Assembly (NCBI GenBank): GCA_002699105.1
Contig: PABJ01000178.1
Location: forward strand, 1 to 38,098
Source: Ectothiorhodospiraceae bacterium
Lineage (GTDB): Bacteria; Bacteroidota; Ignavibacteria; SZUA-365; GCA-2699105
Reading direction: 5' to 3'
Length of the DNA stretch: 38,098 bases
In this document: piece by piece, positions 1 through 10,213 of the stretch
Position numbering within the stretch: the stretch's first letter is position 1
How the letters are laid out: the number at the start of each line of letters is the position of its first letter
Position numbers and translations under genes: made by a program
The notes under the pieces: model-generated
What the model saw: only the letters and a program-made list of their open reading frames with translations
Database searches by the model: none
Told to the model about the DNA's origin: nothing

Positions 1-5
1 AGGAC

Positions 6-1343
6 GTGAAGTTCAGTTATTCGCTGTACGGCGACCCCGCTGTGGCGAGTGCGCGGAGCAACTACGTCGAGAATATGATCCACACGAACGGCAAGTTCGA
101 TGTGAACAAGGCGATTACGGTCGTCAACGATACGACGATCATCTTCCACTTCACTCACAAGTATCCGCAGCGGTTGTTCCATCTCAACCTTTCGCCGATC
201 CCGAAACACATTTACCGGAATGCCGACCGTGCGACGTTGCGCTCGAATCCGGCAAACGAAGATCCCGTGGGCGGTGGGCCGTACTACGTAGCGAAATGGA
301 TCAGGCAGCAGGAAATCACATTGGCCAGCAACGAACGCTGTAAACTGCCTGCACCGGGTGTACTCGAAAACGTCGTAGCACGCGTGATTACCGAACCAAC
401 AACGCGCCTTACAGAGTTGAAGAAAGGTACTGTCGATCTGATGTGGCCGGTCTATCCTGAGGATGTGGATGAGCTGCAGCGCGATTACCCGGATATCCGG
501 CTGGAAACCCTTCCGCCGCGCGGGTACGAATACATCGGCTGGGCAAATATCGATTTCGACCAGTACCGCGAAAGCAACGGCAAGAAGATTGTGCCCCATA
601 AGCTCTTCGGCGATAAGCGCGTCCGTCAGGCGTTGACCTACGCCATCGACCGGTACAGCATCATGAAAGCCAAGTTGAAGGAATACGGCGAGATCGCCGT
701 CAGCGATATTTCGCCGATCTTCCGTTGGGCGCTCAATAACGAGCTCAAGCCGTACCCATACAACCCCGACTATGCGCAGGAACTGCTGAGCAAGGCCGGC
801 TGGAGCGACACGGACGGCGACGGCATCCTGGATAAGAACGGCGTGAAGTTCGAATTTACCCTTCACTACAATGCCGGCAACAAACGCCGCGAGTATGCCT
901 GTACCGTGGCACAGGAGAATCTGAAGCAAGTCGGCATCAAAGTGAAGATCGAAGCAGTCGATCCCGTCGTGTTCTTCGATAAGATCGGCAACAAGGAACT
1001 GGACGCGTTCATGGCCGGATTTTCTGTCGGTCTCGCGATCGATCCTACGGATCGTTGGGGCGATATCCACAACCCCTTCAACAACACCGGCTTCTCGCAT
1101 CCGCGCGTCGACGAGTTGATCAATCTGGCGCTTCATTCAGACAGCAACGCAGAGGCTGCACCGTTCTGGAAGGACCTGCAGTTCATCCTCCATCAGGAGC
1201 AGCCCTGCACGTTCATGTACTGGATCAAGGATATCGTCGGCGTCAACCGCCGTTTGAAGAATACCAATATCAATGTACTCGGTCCACTCGATAGAATGTG
1301 GGAGTGGAGAATCGGCGATCCTCAGGGATACGCGACGTATTAA
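6..1343 (+). CDS. ABC transporter substrate-binding protein, family 5 (peptide/dipeptide type), 5' end truncated by window
   Basis: ORF with SBP_bac_5-like segments (VRQALTYAIDR, DTDGDGILDKNG, NVLGPLDRMWEWRIGDP); followed directly by DppB- and DppC-like permeases. The GTG at 6 is only the first possible start in the window. Confidence 0.88.
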   Translation: MKFSYSLYGDPAVASARSNYVENMIHTNGKFDVNKAITVVNDTTIIFHFTHKYPQRLFHLNLSPIPKHIYRNADRATLRSNPANEDPVGGGPYYVAKWIRQQEITLASNERCKLPAPGVLENVVARVITEPTTRLTELKKGTVDLMWPVYPEDVDELQRDYPDIRLETLPPRGYEYIGWANIDFDQYRESNGKKIVPHKLFGDKRVRQALTYAIDRYSIMKAKLKEYGEIAVSDISPIFRWALNNELKPYPYNPDYAQELLSKAGWSDTDGDGILDKNGVKFEFTLHYNAGNKRREYACTVAQENLKQVGIKVKIEAVDPVVFFDKIGNKELDAFMAGFSVGLAIDPTDRWGDIHNPFNNTGFSHPRVDELINLALHSDSNAEAAPFWKDLQFILHQEQPCTFMYWIKDIVGVNRRLKNTNINVLGPLDRMWEWRIGDPQGYATY

Positions 1344-1377
1344 GAGCACGGATACTGAATAATAAAGCGGAATCGCC

Positions 1378-2355
1378 ATGGCACTCTATATCTTCAAGAG
1401 AGTCCTCGGAGCGATTCCGCTTTTATTTGGATTGCTGACGATTACGTTTTTCGTCATCCAACTCGCTCCGGGCGACCCAACCGCACTCTATCTTCAGGGC
1501 GACGCCGATCCTGCCATTGCCGAACGGCTCCGCACGAACCTCGGTCTTGATCAGCCGCTCCACATACGCTATGTGAAATGGCTCGGCAGCGCCGTCACCG
1601 GCGAGCTTGGAGTATCGTTCAGCAAGCATAAAAGCGTGACGGCCGTCCTTGCCGATACAATTCCGCAAACGCTCCTGCTGACCTCGTTCGCGCTATTATT
1701 CAACATTGCACTTGGCGTCCTCCTTGGTGTTATCACAGCTGTGAAACGCGGCACAAAGATCGATACGATAACAAACGTCTTCTCGCTCATCCTGTATTCT
1801 GTGCCGGAATTTTGGCTGGCGCTCATGCTGATCCTCACCTTCTCCGAACAGATACCAATCTTCCCCGCGTCGGGAATTCATTCGCCGTTTGCCGACCGGC
1901 TGCCGACGCTGCACTACCTCTGGGATGTGATTCAGCACATGGTGCTCCCTGTCTTTGTGCTGGGGATCGCTTCGGCAGCCGCGACGGGACGATTCTTACG
2001 GGGCAGTCTCCTCGAGGTGATAAACCAGGATTATATCCGCACTGCGCGCGCGAAGGGTATGCCCGAATCCCGTATCATCTGGAAACACGCGCTGCGCAAT
2101 GCGCTCATTCCCATTATCACAATTATCGGTATGTCGCTGCCGTTTCTCCTCGGCGGTGCTGTCATCGTCGAGACAATATTCGGATGGCCAGGAATGGGGA
2201 GACTCACCATTGATGCGATCTTCTCGCGCGACTACCCGCTGATAATCGGCTGTACTCTGGTTTCGGGCGTGCTGGTGATTCTGGGCAATCTATTCGCGGA
2301 TGTGATGTACGCCGTTGCGGATCCCAGAATTCGATTTACGGGGACGAAGGAATGA
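1378..2355 (+). CDS. ABC transporter permease, DppB/OppB-like
   Basis: Typical DppB N-terminus (FKRVLGAIPLLFGLLTITFFVIQLAPGDPTALYL) and EAA loop (DYIRTARAKGMPESRIIWKHALRNALIP). Confidence 0.93.
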   Translation: MALYIFKRVLGAIPLLFGLLTITFFVIQLAPGDPTALYLQGDADPAIAERLRTNLGLDQPLHIRYVKWLGSAVTGELGVSFSKHKSVTAVLADTIPQTLLLTSFALLFNIALGVLLGVITAVKRGTKIDTITNVFSLILYSVPEFWLALMLILTFSEQIPIFPASGIHSPFADRLPTLHYLWDVIQHMVLPVFVLGIASAAATGRFLRGSLLEVINQDYIRTARAKGMPESRIIWKHALRNALIPIITIIGMSLPFLLGGAVIVETIFGWPGMGRLTIDAIFSRDYPLIIGCTLVSGVLVILGNLFADVMYAVADPRIRFTGTKE

Positions 2356-3827
2356 GATACAGGCAGCACTCCATACTTTCTTTTATTGTGCGTAATGTGC
2401 CTGGTATCGGGCAATATCTGCATGGGCGGAAGATGTATGGTATAACCGTCTTCCTTGCATTCCTGTTCTTCCCGATGGTTATACTGTTGAATCTCGATGA
2501 TGTGGTCGCCGGGTTTGTGTCGTTTTTCCTTTCGCTGACACTGCTCGGCCTCGATCCCAGTATGAAGTCGAGCATCCTTCGGCCTGAACTCGTCGAACAC
2601 TGGGTCGCGGCACTTTTTGCGCTCACCGCACCAATGCTGATCTGGTCCTACGAGCGGAAATTTTATCTCCGTACGGTCTACGCTCCTGAGAAGTACGAAT
2701 CCACGCCGTCCGATCTTGCCTGGTCGCAATTCCTGAAGCAGCGCGGTGCGGTTGTTGGGTTTGTCGTCATTCTCGCGCTCTACAGCATCGCATTTCTTTG
2801 TCCGTACATCGCGCCATACAATCCGACGACCTTCCAGAGCGGCGTTGTCACGCAGTTCAGGGAGCCGCTTTCTTCGATTCTCGCTCTCAGGTTGCGCGAT
2901 GAGGGAGACAAAGGCGTCATCACCCCAACGATACGAGACCTGGGCGAATTCCCGAAAATGTTCCGGACGCTGGAGGGCTTGAACGAATCGTTGATAAGCG
3001 AAGAAGAAGCCCACTTGCTGTATATCGATGCATATCGGATAGAAGCCGATCAGGTAATAGCGACCATCGGGAAGGAGAGCAAAACCGTCCCGATCTCGCG
3101 CCTCGCGGGCACAGAACCCGATGAGTTTCTCGTTGAAGAATTTCACCTTCTCGGAACCGACAGCTACGGCCGCGACCTGCTCAGCAGAATCATCTACGGA
3201 TCGCGTGTCTCCTTATCCCTTGGTTTCATAGCCGTGCTGCTATCCGTGACGCTAGGAACGATTGTAGGCCTGTTTGCGGGCTATTTCGGCGGCAGGGCGG
3301 ACTCCTTCACAATGCGGTTTGTAGACGTTCTGCTCGCGTTTCCGTCGCTGTTCCTGATTCTCGTCATCATCGCCGTGTTCGAACAGGCGAATGTTCCGCG
3401 CATCATGCTCATCGTGATTGTACTCGGTCTATCCACATGGATGGGCGTTGCCCGACTGGTGCGAGGGGAGGTGCTCTCGTTAAAAGAGCGCGACTTCATC
3501 TTTGCTGCGAAGGCGCTCGGGCTGAGTCACTGGCGTATTCTGACACGCCATATCCTGCCGAACTCGCTGACCCCAATCATCGTGAATGCGTCGCTGCGTA
3601 TCGGCGGTATCATTCTACTCGAAGCTGCCCTCAGCTACCTGAACCTCGGCGTGCAGCAGCCGACGGCCAGTTGGGGGAATATCATCTACGAAGGGAAAGA
3701 CTTCCTCTCGAATGCCTGGTGGATCAGCACGCTGCCCGGTTTTGCCATCGTTGCTACTGTGGTGAGCTTCAACCTCATCGGCGACGGCCTGCGGGATGCC
3801 CTCGATCCCATGCTCAAGAATTCGTAA
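2352..3827 (+). CDS. ABC transporter permease, DppC/OppC-like, with N-terminal membrane extension and large insertion
   Basis: HLLGTDSYGRDLLSRIIYGSRVSL and EAA loop (ERDFIFAAKALGLSHWRILTRHILPNSLTPI) are DppC hallmarks; 4-nt overlap with upstream permease. Confidence 0.9.
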   Translation: MRYRQHSILSFIVRNVPGIGQYLHGRKMYGITVFLAFLFFPMVILLNLDDVVAGFVSFFLSLTLLGLDPSMKSSILRPELVEHWVAALFALTAPMLIWSYERKFYLRTVYAPEKYESTPSDLAWSQFLKQRGAVVGFVVILALYSIAFLCPYIAPYNPTTFQSGVVTQFREPLSSILALRLRDEGDKGVITPTIRDLGEFPKMFRTLEGLNESLISEEEAHLLYIDAYRIEADQVIATIGKESKTVPISRLAGTEPDEFLVEEFHLLGTDSYGRDLLSRIIYGSRVSLSLGFIAVLLSVTLGTIVGLFAGYFGGRADSFTMRFVDVLLAFPSLFLILVIIAVFEQANVPRIMLIVIVLGLSTWMGVARLVRGEVLSLKERDFIFAAKALGLSHWRILTRHILPNSLTPIIVNASLRIGGIILLEAALSYLNLGVQQPTASWGNIIYEGKDFLSNAWWISTLPGFAIVATVVSFNLIGDGLRDALDPMLKNS

Positions 3828-3888
3828 AGCTCATACCGCTTGTTATATTACCCCATAGGTATTTTCCGCTATTTCGGAGCAGAATGCA

Positions 3889-4113
3889 ATGACAAACGTT
3901 GAACAACAAAAGCTGATCAAAGAGCTTCGCGACGTCGAGCAGAACATGAGCAAAGACGATTACGAAGAATTCGTCATGTACAGAAAGCGAAACTACGACG
4001 ACGAAGATCTCGATGTGCAGTCCAAGAAACGGCTCCAGTACATGTACGAAGAGTACGTCGTCAACGCACGGAAAGTGCAAAAGGAGAACCCGCTCGATAA
4101 GTTGTTCGGGTAA
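3889..4113 (+). CDS. Small charged hypothetical protein (74 aa)
   Basis: ORF between two same-strand genes, 8 nt before the MCE gene; highly charged Lys/Glu/Asp/Tyr-rich; no family recognised. Confidence 0.55.
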   Translation: MTNVEQQKLIKELRDVEQNMSKDDYEEFVMYRKRNYDDEDLDVQSKKRLQYMYEEYVVNARKVQKENPLDKLFG

Positions 4114-4121
4114 GTCTGCGA

Positions 4122-5018
4122 ATGAATAGACAACGCAAAACAGAAATTCGTGTTGGGGCAACAGTCCTCGTTGGGCTCGCCATTCTTCTTACGGCATTCT
4201 CCGTCTTCAAAGACTGGGACATACTGTCGGATTCGTATTCGCTGCGCATCAGCTTCCCGACTTCGGCAGGCTTGCAGTCCGGTGACAAAGTGATGCTGAA
4301 CGGCGTGGAAGTAGGGGAAGTGGAATATGTGCGCCTGGAGGATGATCATGTGATTGTAGGAGCGATGATCTCCGAAGGACAGCAAATCGATGCCGAATCG
4401 GTGCCGCGGATTCAGATGCTGGAGCTTATGGGCGGCAAGAAGATAGAGATCGCCCAGGGTAACTCAGGTCAATACCTCGAACCCGGCGAGACGCTTGAAG
4501 GCATTGTCGATCCCGATATTCCCGGTGCCCTCCAGCGTGTCGGTGATCTTGAAGGCAAGATCGTGGAGATCACGAACAGCACGAATGAACTCCTGCACAA
4601 TGCGAACAACATCATCGGCGATGAGCAGTTCGTTGATCAGCTCAAACGCACCGTTGTTGATATGCGCGCGCTGGTCTCCGATGTGCGCGGCATGATAGCA
4701 GAGAACCGCAGCGAGTTGCACAGCATTGCATCATCGAGCGATAAGTTGTTGAAGAAGACTGACTCGCTACTCACCGAATATGAGCCTCACGTCAAGACAA
4801 CGCTAGAATCGACGGATACGCTGCTCGTGAACACGAACGATCTCGTCGTTGAGCTGCGTGCGACCGTGCAGGAGTTGCGCGAAACGAACTCGGTTGCGAA
4901 TGCGTTGCTGTTCGATGAAGAATTGAATCGACGGTTCGATACACTGCTGACAAAAGTCGATAGCGTCTTCACGCTTATCCTCATCGAGGAAGGCGTACCT
5001 ATCAAAGTTGGTTTCTAA
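4122..5018 (+). CDS. MCE/MlaD family protein
   Basis: N-terminal TM then MCE-like domain (YSLRISFPTSAGLQSGDKVMLNGVEVGEVEYVRLEDDHVIVGAMI), followed by a long helical C-terminus. Confidence 0.88.
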   Translation: MNRQRKTEIRVGATVLVGLAILLTAFSVFKDWDILSDSYSLRISFPTSAGLQSGDKVMLNGVEVGEVEYVRLEDDHVIVGAMISEGQQIDAESVPRIQMLELMGGKKIEIAQGNSGQYLEPGETLEGIVDPDIPGALQRVGDLEGKIVEITNSTNELLHNANNIIGDEQFVDQLKRTVVDMRALVSDVRGMIAENRSELHSIASSSDKLLKKTDSLLTEYEPHVKTTLESTDTLLVNTNDLVVELRATVQELRETNSVANALLFDEELNRRFDTLLTKVDSVFTLILIEEGVPIKVGF

Positions 5019-5038
5019 CAGGACAGATATCTCAATCT

Positions 5039-5812
5039 ATGGAATACAAGCATCTACTCGTATCGAAAGAAAACAGCATCGCGGTTGTGCAGCTAAACCG
5101 CCCGGAAGTACTCAACGCGCTGAACCTGCGCCTGATGGATGAACTCGTCCATGTGCTCACCGCACTCGATAACGACGACGAGGTCCGGGCAATAGTCCTG
5201 CATGGAAACGAAAAAGCCTTCGCTGCGGGTGCGGATATCACGGAGATGTCCGAGGCAGGCGCAATCGAAATGCTGATACGCGACCAGTTCACAAAATGGG
5301 ACAAGATCCGGAAGGTTAAAAAACCATTGATAGCTGCGGTGAGCGGCTTCGCGTTGGGAGGCGGATGCGAGCTCACGATGATCTGCGATATTATCATCGC
5401 CTCGGAGAGCGCGCGGTTTGGGCAGCCGGAGATCAACATTGGCGTGATGCCAGGCGCAGGCGGCACGCAGCGTTTAACGCGCGCGGTAGGGAAGCAGAAA
5501 GCCATGGAGATGGTACTGACTGGTAATCATATCACTGCGCAGGAGGCTCTGGAATACGGTCTGGTATTGCGCGTTGTCCCCGTCGAACTGTACTTGAAGG
5601 AAGCGCTTCACCTGGCGAAGGAAATTGCTTCCCGTCCGCCGATGTCTGTCCAGCTTGCCAAAGAGAGCGTGCTGAAATCGTTCGACACAACGATAGAGGG
5701 AGGACTGGAGTTCGAGCGGAAAAACTTCTACCTGCTCTTCGCAACTGAAGACAGCAAAGAAGGAATGAAAGCGTTCAAAGAAAAGCGCAAAGCCGACTGG
5801 CAGGGGAAATAA
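5039..5812 (+). CDS. Enoyl-CoA hydratase/isomerase family protein
   Basis: Crotonase motifs: NRPEVLNALNLRLMDEL, AFAAGADITEM, AAVSGFALGGGCELTMICDIIIAS, GQPEINIGVMPGAGGTQRL. Confidence 0.95.
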   Translation: MEYKHLLVSKENSIAVVQLNRPEVLNALNLRLMDELVHVLTALDNDDEVRAIVLHGNEKAFAAGADITEMSEAGAIEMLIRDQFTKWDKIRKVKKPLIAAVSGFALGGGCELTMICDIIIASESARFGQPEINIGVMPGAGGTQRLTRAVGKQKAMEMVLTGNHITAQEALEYGLVLRVVPVELYLKEALHLAKEIASRPPMSVQLAKESVLKSFDTTIEGGLEFERKNFYLLFATEDSKEGMKAFKEKRKADWQGK

Positions 5813-5831
5813 CGCACAAACTGCGTTTTTT
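5811..5831 (+). terminator. Intrinsic terminator overlapping the stop codon of the enoyl-CoA hydratase
   Basis: AACGCA-CAAAC-TGCGTT stem-loop followed by a T run (5826-5831). Confidence 0.6.
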
Positions 5832-6001
5832 CGCCCATACGGTTTGATTTTTCCCAAAATCGACGCATCTTAGCTCTCGTAGCTATCCTACTTATTAACA
5901 CACGGTTTTACCAGCGGGCAGATATCGTGCAATCGGCATGGTACGTCGCTGATGTGACAAGTAATTGAGATAAACCAATTTATCATACAAAGGAGTTTAG
6001 C

Positions 6002-6589
6002 ATGAATCTTGTCGAGCGCGCGAAAAATATCCTTATGGCTCCGAAAGAAGAGTGGGCCGTCGTGGCCGGCGAAGAAGCCAATCAAGGAAACATCATCACC
6101 ACCTACGTTCTTCCAATGGCCGCACTTCCGGCGATCGCAACCGTCATCGGTTCGTTGTTCTTTGGCAGTGTGGGCATGGCATTTGGTATTGGAACAGCCG
6201 TTGTTCAGTACATCGTCTCGATTATCGGTACGTTCGTTACTGCGCTGGTCGTCAATGCACTTGCAAACAGCTTCCAGTCCGAGCAGGACTCTGGACGGGC
6301 AATGCAGCTCGTCGCCTACGCAAGCACCGGCTCATGGGTCGGCGGTATACTGAACATCATTCCCTTCATCGGATGGCTCGGCGGTCTTGCAGGCGGTATC
6401 TACTCGATCTACTTGCTGTATCTCGGCTTCCCGCACACGATGAAAACACCGCAGGATAAGGTCATTGTGTACATGATCGTCACGATCATTGTGCTCATTA
6501 TCATTTATATGATTCTCGGCGCTATCCTGAGCGGTATACTGTTCGCCATTATCGGCGTCGGCGCAAGTTCGATGATGGGCGGTTTCTAA
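6002..6589 (+). CDS. YIP1 family integral membrane protein
   Basis: N-terminal LVERAKNILMAPKEEWAVVAGEEA and about five hydrophobic segments typical of bacterial Yip1-domain proteins. Confidence 0.8.
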   Translation: MNLVERAKNILMAPKEEWAVVAGEEANQGNIITTYVLPMAALPAIATVIGSLFFGSVGMAFGIGTAVVQYIVSIIGTFVTALVVNALANSFQSEQDSGRAMQLVAYASTGSWVGGILNIIPFIGWLGGLAGGIYSIYLLYLGFPHTMKTPQDKVIVYMIVTIIVLIIIYMILGAILSGILFAIIGVGASSMMGGF

Positions 6590-6611
6590 ACTCCCTTCAC
6601 ACCTGAATATG

Positions 6612-6639
6612 AAACAGCCGCCCATTTGGGCGGCTGTTT
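6612..6639. terminator. Bidirectional terminator hairpin between convergent genes
   Basis: Perfect 12-bp stem AAACAGCCGCCC-ATTT-GGGCGGCTGTTT between the YIP1 gene (+) and the malic enzyme gene (-). Confidence 0.8.
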
Positions 6640-6680
6640 ACGTTTCTGCTGTTGCCGAAAAGTGTAGGCGGGGTTCTCCG

Positions 6681-8951
6681 CTAGCGAAGTTTGAACTTAT
6701 TCGGCTGGGCGTCTACCACCGCGATGGCAACCATATCCAGGATCTCGTTCACTTCGCAGCCACGCTGCAGAATATGAACCGGCTTTTGAAGGCCGAGCAG
6801 CACAGGGCCGATTGCCTTTGCATGCCCAAGTCTGACGAGCAGTTTGTAGGCAATGTTTGCTGCGTCGAGGTCGGGGAAGATGAGGATGTTCGCCTGCCCC
6901 TGCAGGGTGCTGAAGGGGAACGCCTCATCGATGATTTCCGGCACAACGGCAGTGTCGGCCTGCATCTCACCATCGATCATGAGGGACGGCATTTTATTAC
7001 GAACGATCTCGGTCGCTTTGATCATCTTGCTCGGCGAATCGCCCTTCGCACTGCCGAAGTTACTGTACGAGAGCATCGCAACCCGCGGTTTGATATCGAA
7101 GTACGTAACGAAGTTGGCCGCCTGCAGCGCGATATCCGACAGCGTTTCAGGGTCGGGATTGATGTTGACGGCGGTATCGGTCAGGAAGAAAGACTTGTTC
7201 CCGAACGAAAGAATATACAGGGCGGAGACGCGCTTGTACTGCGGATCCTTCCCGATGATCTCGAGCGCCGGCCGTATCGTTTCTGGATACGCGGCGGTGT
7301 AGCCGGAAATCATTCCATCCGCATCGCCCATGTGGACCATCATCGAACCGAAGTAATTTCGGATGCGGGTCAAGCGCTGTTTCGCAGTGTTGCGGGTTAC
7401 ACCCTTACGCCGACGCAGATTATGGTACTCGTCGATGTAGTTTTCGATATGCTGATACTTGCGCGGGGTCACGATATCGATGCCTTCAAGCTCGCAGTTG
7501 TGCTCGTGGGCGATCCGTTCGATATCCTCCTTTTCGCCGACAAGAATCGGCTTCGCGATGCCTTCATCCACGCTGAGCCGGGCAGCTTTGATGATCCGCC
7601 ACTGATCGCCTTCAGGGAAGACGATCTTCTTCGGCACGTTGTGCGCTTTGTAGTAGATCGGTGTCATAACGACCTGTGAGCGTCCCATGCGCAGATCGAG
7701 ATCGTGCGCATATTGGTCGAAGTCGTGAATAAGCGTGCGCGCCACGCCCGTTTCCATTGCGGCTTTCGCCACGGCTGGGGCAACCCAAGTCAAGACGCGG
7801 GGATCGAACGGCTTCGGGATGATATAATCACGACCAAAGCTCATTTCTTTCACGCCATAAGCGCGCTTCACGCCGTCGGGAACTTCTTCTTTGGCGAGCT
7901 GTGCCAGGGCATACGCCGCCGCACGTTTCATCTCCTCATTGATGGCTTTCGCGTGGACATCAAGCGCACCGCGGAAGATAAACGGGAACCCAAGCACATT
8001 GTTGACCTGGTTGGGGTAGTCGCTGCGGCCAGTTGCCATGATGACGTCCTCACGGGCTGCGACGGCGTCTTCGTAACTGATTTCCGGATCGGGATTCGCC
8101 ATGGCGAAGATAATTGGATTCTTCGCCATCGAGCGCACCATGTCCTGAGACACGAGGTCAGCTCCGGAGAGCCCGACGAACACATCTGCGCCTTTTATGG
8201 CATCTTCCAAGGTGCGTGCATCGGTTTCGGCCGCCATTAATTCCTTGAACTCGTTCATGCGCTCCTCGCGGCCCTTGTAGATGACGCCGGTCGTATCGCA
8301 CATGATGATATTCTTGGGGTTCACACCGAGGGAGATGTGGAATTTCGCGCATGCGATTCCGGAAGCCCCTGCACCATTGTAAACAACCTTGATCTTCTTG
8401 ATATCCTTGCCGGAGAGCTCTATTGCATTGAGCAATGCGGCACCGCTGATAATTGCCGTGCCGTGCTGGTCGTCGTGGAACACCGGTATATTTAATTTCT
8501 TCTTCAGCGCTTCTTCGATATAGAAGCACTCCGGCCCTTTGATGTCTTCAAGGTTGATGCCGCCGAAGGTCGGCTCCAGCACTTCGCAAGTGCGGATGAT
8601 CTCGTCGACGTCCTTCGAGTTGAGTTCTATATCAAACACGTCGATATCAGCGAAGGTCTTGAACAACACGCCTTTGCCTTCCATCACCGGTTTACCCGCT
8701 TCCGCACCGATATCGCCCAGCCCGAGCACGGCCGTGCCGTTCGATATCACTGCGACGAGATTGCCTTTGGCAGTGTACTTGAACACGTCTTCGGGATTCT
8801 TGTGGATTTCCCGGCATGGTTCTGCAACGCCGGGGGAATAGGCGAGCGAGAGATCGCGTTGCGTATCGCACGGTTTTGTCGTGACGACTTCGATCTTCCC
8901 TTTGCGTCCCCTGCTGTGATAATCGAGTGCGTCTTCTTTTCTGATTTTCAT
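6681..8951 (-). CDS. maeB: NADP-dependent malic enzyme with C-terminal phosphotransacetylase-like domain
   Basis: Malic enzyme motifs ([55 protein letters not shown]) plus C-terminal PTA-like region ([28 protein letters not shown]...). Confidence 0.95.
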   Translation of the reverse strand: MKIRKEDALDYHSRGRKGKIEVVTTKPCDTQRDLSLAYSPGVAEPCREIHKNPEDVFKYTAKGNLVAVISNGTAVLGLGDIGAEAGKPVMEGKGVLFKTFADIDVFDIELNSKDVDEIIRTCEVLEPTFGGINLEDIKGPECFYIEEALKKKLNIPVFHDDQHGTAIISGAALLNAIELSGKDIKKIKVVYNGAGASGIACAKFHISLGVNPKNIIMCDTTGVIYKGREERMNEFKELMAAETDARTLEDAIKGADVFVGLSGADLVSQDMVRSMAKNPIIFAMANPDPEISYEDAVAAREDVIMATGRSDYPNQVNNVLGFPFIFRGALDVHAKAINEEMKRAAAYALAQLAKEEVPDGVKRAYGVKEMSFGRDYIIPKPFDPRVLTWVAPAVAKAAMETGVARTLIHDFDQYAHDLDLRMGRSQVVMTPIYYKAHNVPKKIVFPEGDQWRIIKAARLSVDEGIAKPILVGEKEDIERIAHEHNCELEGIDIVTPRKYQHIENYIDEYHNLRRRKGVTRNTAKQRLTRIRNYFGSMMVHMGDADGMISGYTAAYPETIRPALEIIGKDPQYKRVSALYILSFGNKSFFLTDTAVNINPDPETLSDIALQAANFVTYFDIKPRVAMLSYSNFGSAKGDSPSKMIKATEIVRNKMPSLMIDGEMQADTAVVPEIIDEAFPFSTLQGQANILIFPDLDAANIAYKLLVRLGHAKAIGPVLLGLQKPVHILQRGCEVNEILDMVAIAVVDAQPNKFKLR

Positions 8952-9044
8952 AGAATGACTCCGCTGAGGTGGTGCTTTAATCTATCGTGGGAGGTGGTTT
9001 TTTGTATGAGAGATAGCTCTTGGGCGGAATAAGCTATTTCCCTC

Positions 9045-9076
9045 CAAAACTAGGAAATTTTTCACGAATTGACAAC
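9045..9076 (-). promoter_or_regulatory. Candidate Bacteroidota-type promoter of the malic enzyme gene
   Basis: On the minus strand GTTG (9076-9073), 20-nt spacer, TAGTTTTG (9052-9045); resembles TTTG-N19/20-TAnnTTTG about 95 nt upstream of the ATG. Confidence 0.4.
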
Positions 9077-9102
9077 GACCGGAGTACAATGAATCGCCCA
9101 GA

Positions 9103-10134
9103 TTACGGAAGAAATTCCGTCATAGCATTGAAGACGTGGGCCGGGAGGATTTCCGTCATACAGCGAAAATGGCCTTTGGGGCAGTGCGATTTGCCGATAT
9201 GAGTGCATGGCCGGCAGGGAAGTCCCTCGGTCTCCAACACGGCCGAGGGAGAGTTGTAGGGGAAGAAGCCGAACTGCCGTACAGTCGAGCCGAATATGGC
9301 AACAACCGGGACGGAGGATGCAGTTGCCATGTGCATCAACCCGCTATCGTTCGCGACGACGAGGGAGCACTGGCGCATGGCTGCTGCGGTCTCCAGCAAT
9401 GTGAAATCACCGCAGAGATTGCGGACCTGCACAGAATCCACCGACTCCAATTCCTGCCCGAGCTTTCTATCGGCCGGGCCGCCGAACACTGCAATAGAGC
9501 AGGACGTATTCTCCAGCACACTCGTGCAGAGCTTCAACCAGTATTCCTCCGGCCACTGCTTTGTGAAATGCTTTGCTCCGGGACAAAATCCGATAATTGG
9601 TGAGGATGTCCATACATCACCCGCTCTGATCCGGTTGCTGATTCGTTCGAGGATGGGATCAGGCACGGCGATCTCGGGGCCGAGGGTGTCGGGCTGCAAC
9701 CCAACATCCTTCCCGGTTGCGATGTAACGTTCGGGGACTGGCACAACTTCTTTGTAGGTATCCGTCTTCATGCCGACAAGGAGTATCCACTGCAGGGTCG
9801 GTTTGTTGATGATGCGGAGCTCGCCTTTCAATCCGCTGCGCAGAAAACGGGACCGGAAATTATCGTGCAAATCGAATATCAGGGTGTATTCGCAGGCGTC
9901 GAGTTCTCGATTGACGCAGTGCAGATGGTCGTTGCCCTTCTCGGCATCGACTTCGACGAGCTTTGTGATATACGGGGAATGGCGGACGAGATCGGCATAC
10001 TCGTGGCGGGTTGCGAACACGACTTCTGCATCCGGATATGCTGCATGCAACCGGCGTAAAAATGGCGTCGTCAGGATGATATCGCCGATGGAACTAAGCC
10101 GCAGGATCAGTGTTTTAATGGTTGTTCCCGCCAC
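9103..10134 (-). CDS. Glycosyltransferase family 9 (heptosyltransferase-like)
   Basis: LILRLSSIGDIILTTPFLRRLHAAYPDAEVVFATRHEY, GFCPGAKHFTKQWPEEYW, VVANDSGLMHMATASSVPVVAIFG, CPKGHFRCM. Confidence 0.92.
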   Translation of the reverse strand: MAGTTIKTLILRLSSIGDIILTTPFLRRLHAAYPDAEVVFATRHEYADLVRHSPYITKLVEVDAEKGNDHLHCVNRELDACEYTLIFDLHDNFRSRFLRSGLKGELRIINKPTLQWILLVGMKTDTYKEVVPVPERYIATGKDVGLQPDTLGPEIAVPDPILERISNRIRAGDVWTSSPIIGFCPGAKHFTKQWPEEYWLKLCTSVLENTSCSIAVFGGPADRKLGQELESVDSVQVRNLCGDFTLLETAAAMRQCSLVVANDSGLMHMATASSVPVVAIFGSTVRQFGFFPYNSPSAVLETEGLPCRPCTHIGKSHCPKGHFRCMTEILPAHVFNAMTEFLP

Positions 10135-10213
10135 GGTGAAAAGGATACGCTACTTATTGGTAAAGTATTACCACGGCGAGGTATATGCAAGAAGCAAGCA
10201 CAATTGTAACCCC

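Noticed and set aside
781-860. DTDGDGILDKNG calcium-binding-like motif in the substrate-binding protein
   Set aside because: A similar motif is common in peptide-type SBP_bac_5 proteins, so not evidence of a special calcium function.
2232-3146. 304-aa minus-strand ORF opposite the permease genes
   Set aside because: Antisense to two overlapping ABC permease genes; charged shadow composition.
6609-7679. 356-aa plus-strand ORF opposite malic enzyme
   Set aside because: Begins in the terminator hairpin and runs antisense to the PTA-like domain of maeB; shadow ORF.
9770-10213. N-terminal extension of the MoxR-like ORF in the track
   Set aside because: This part overlaps the GT9 gene in antisense; homology-like sequence begins at the ATG at 10214.
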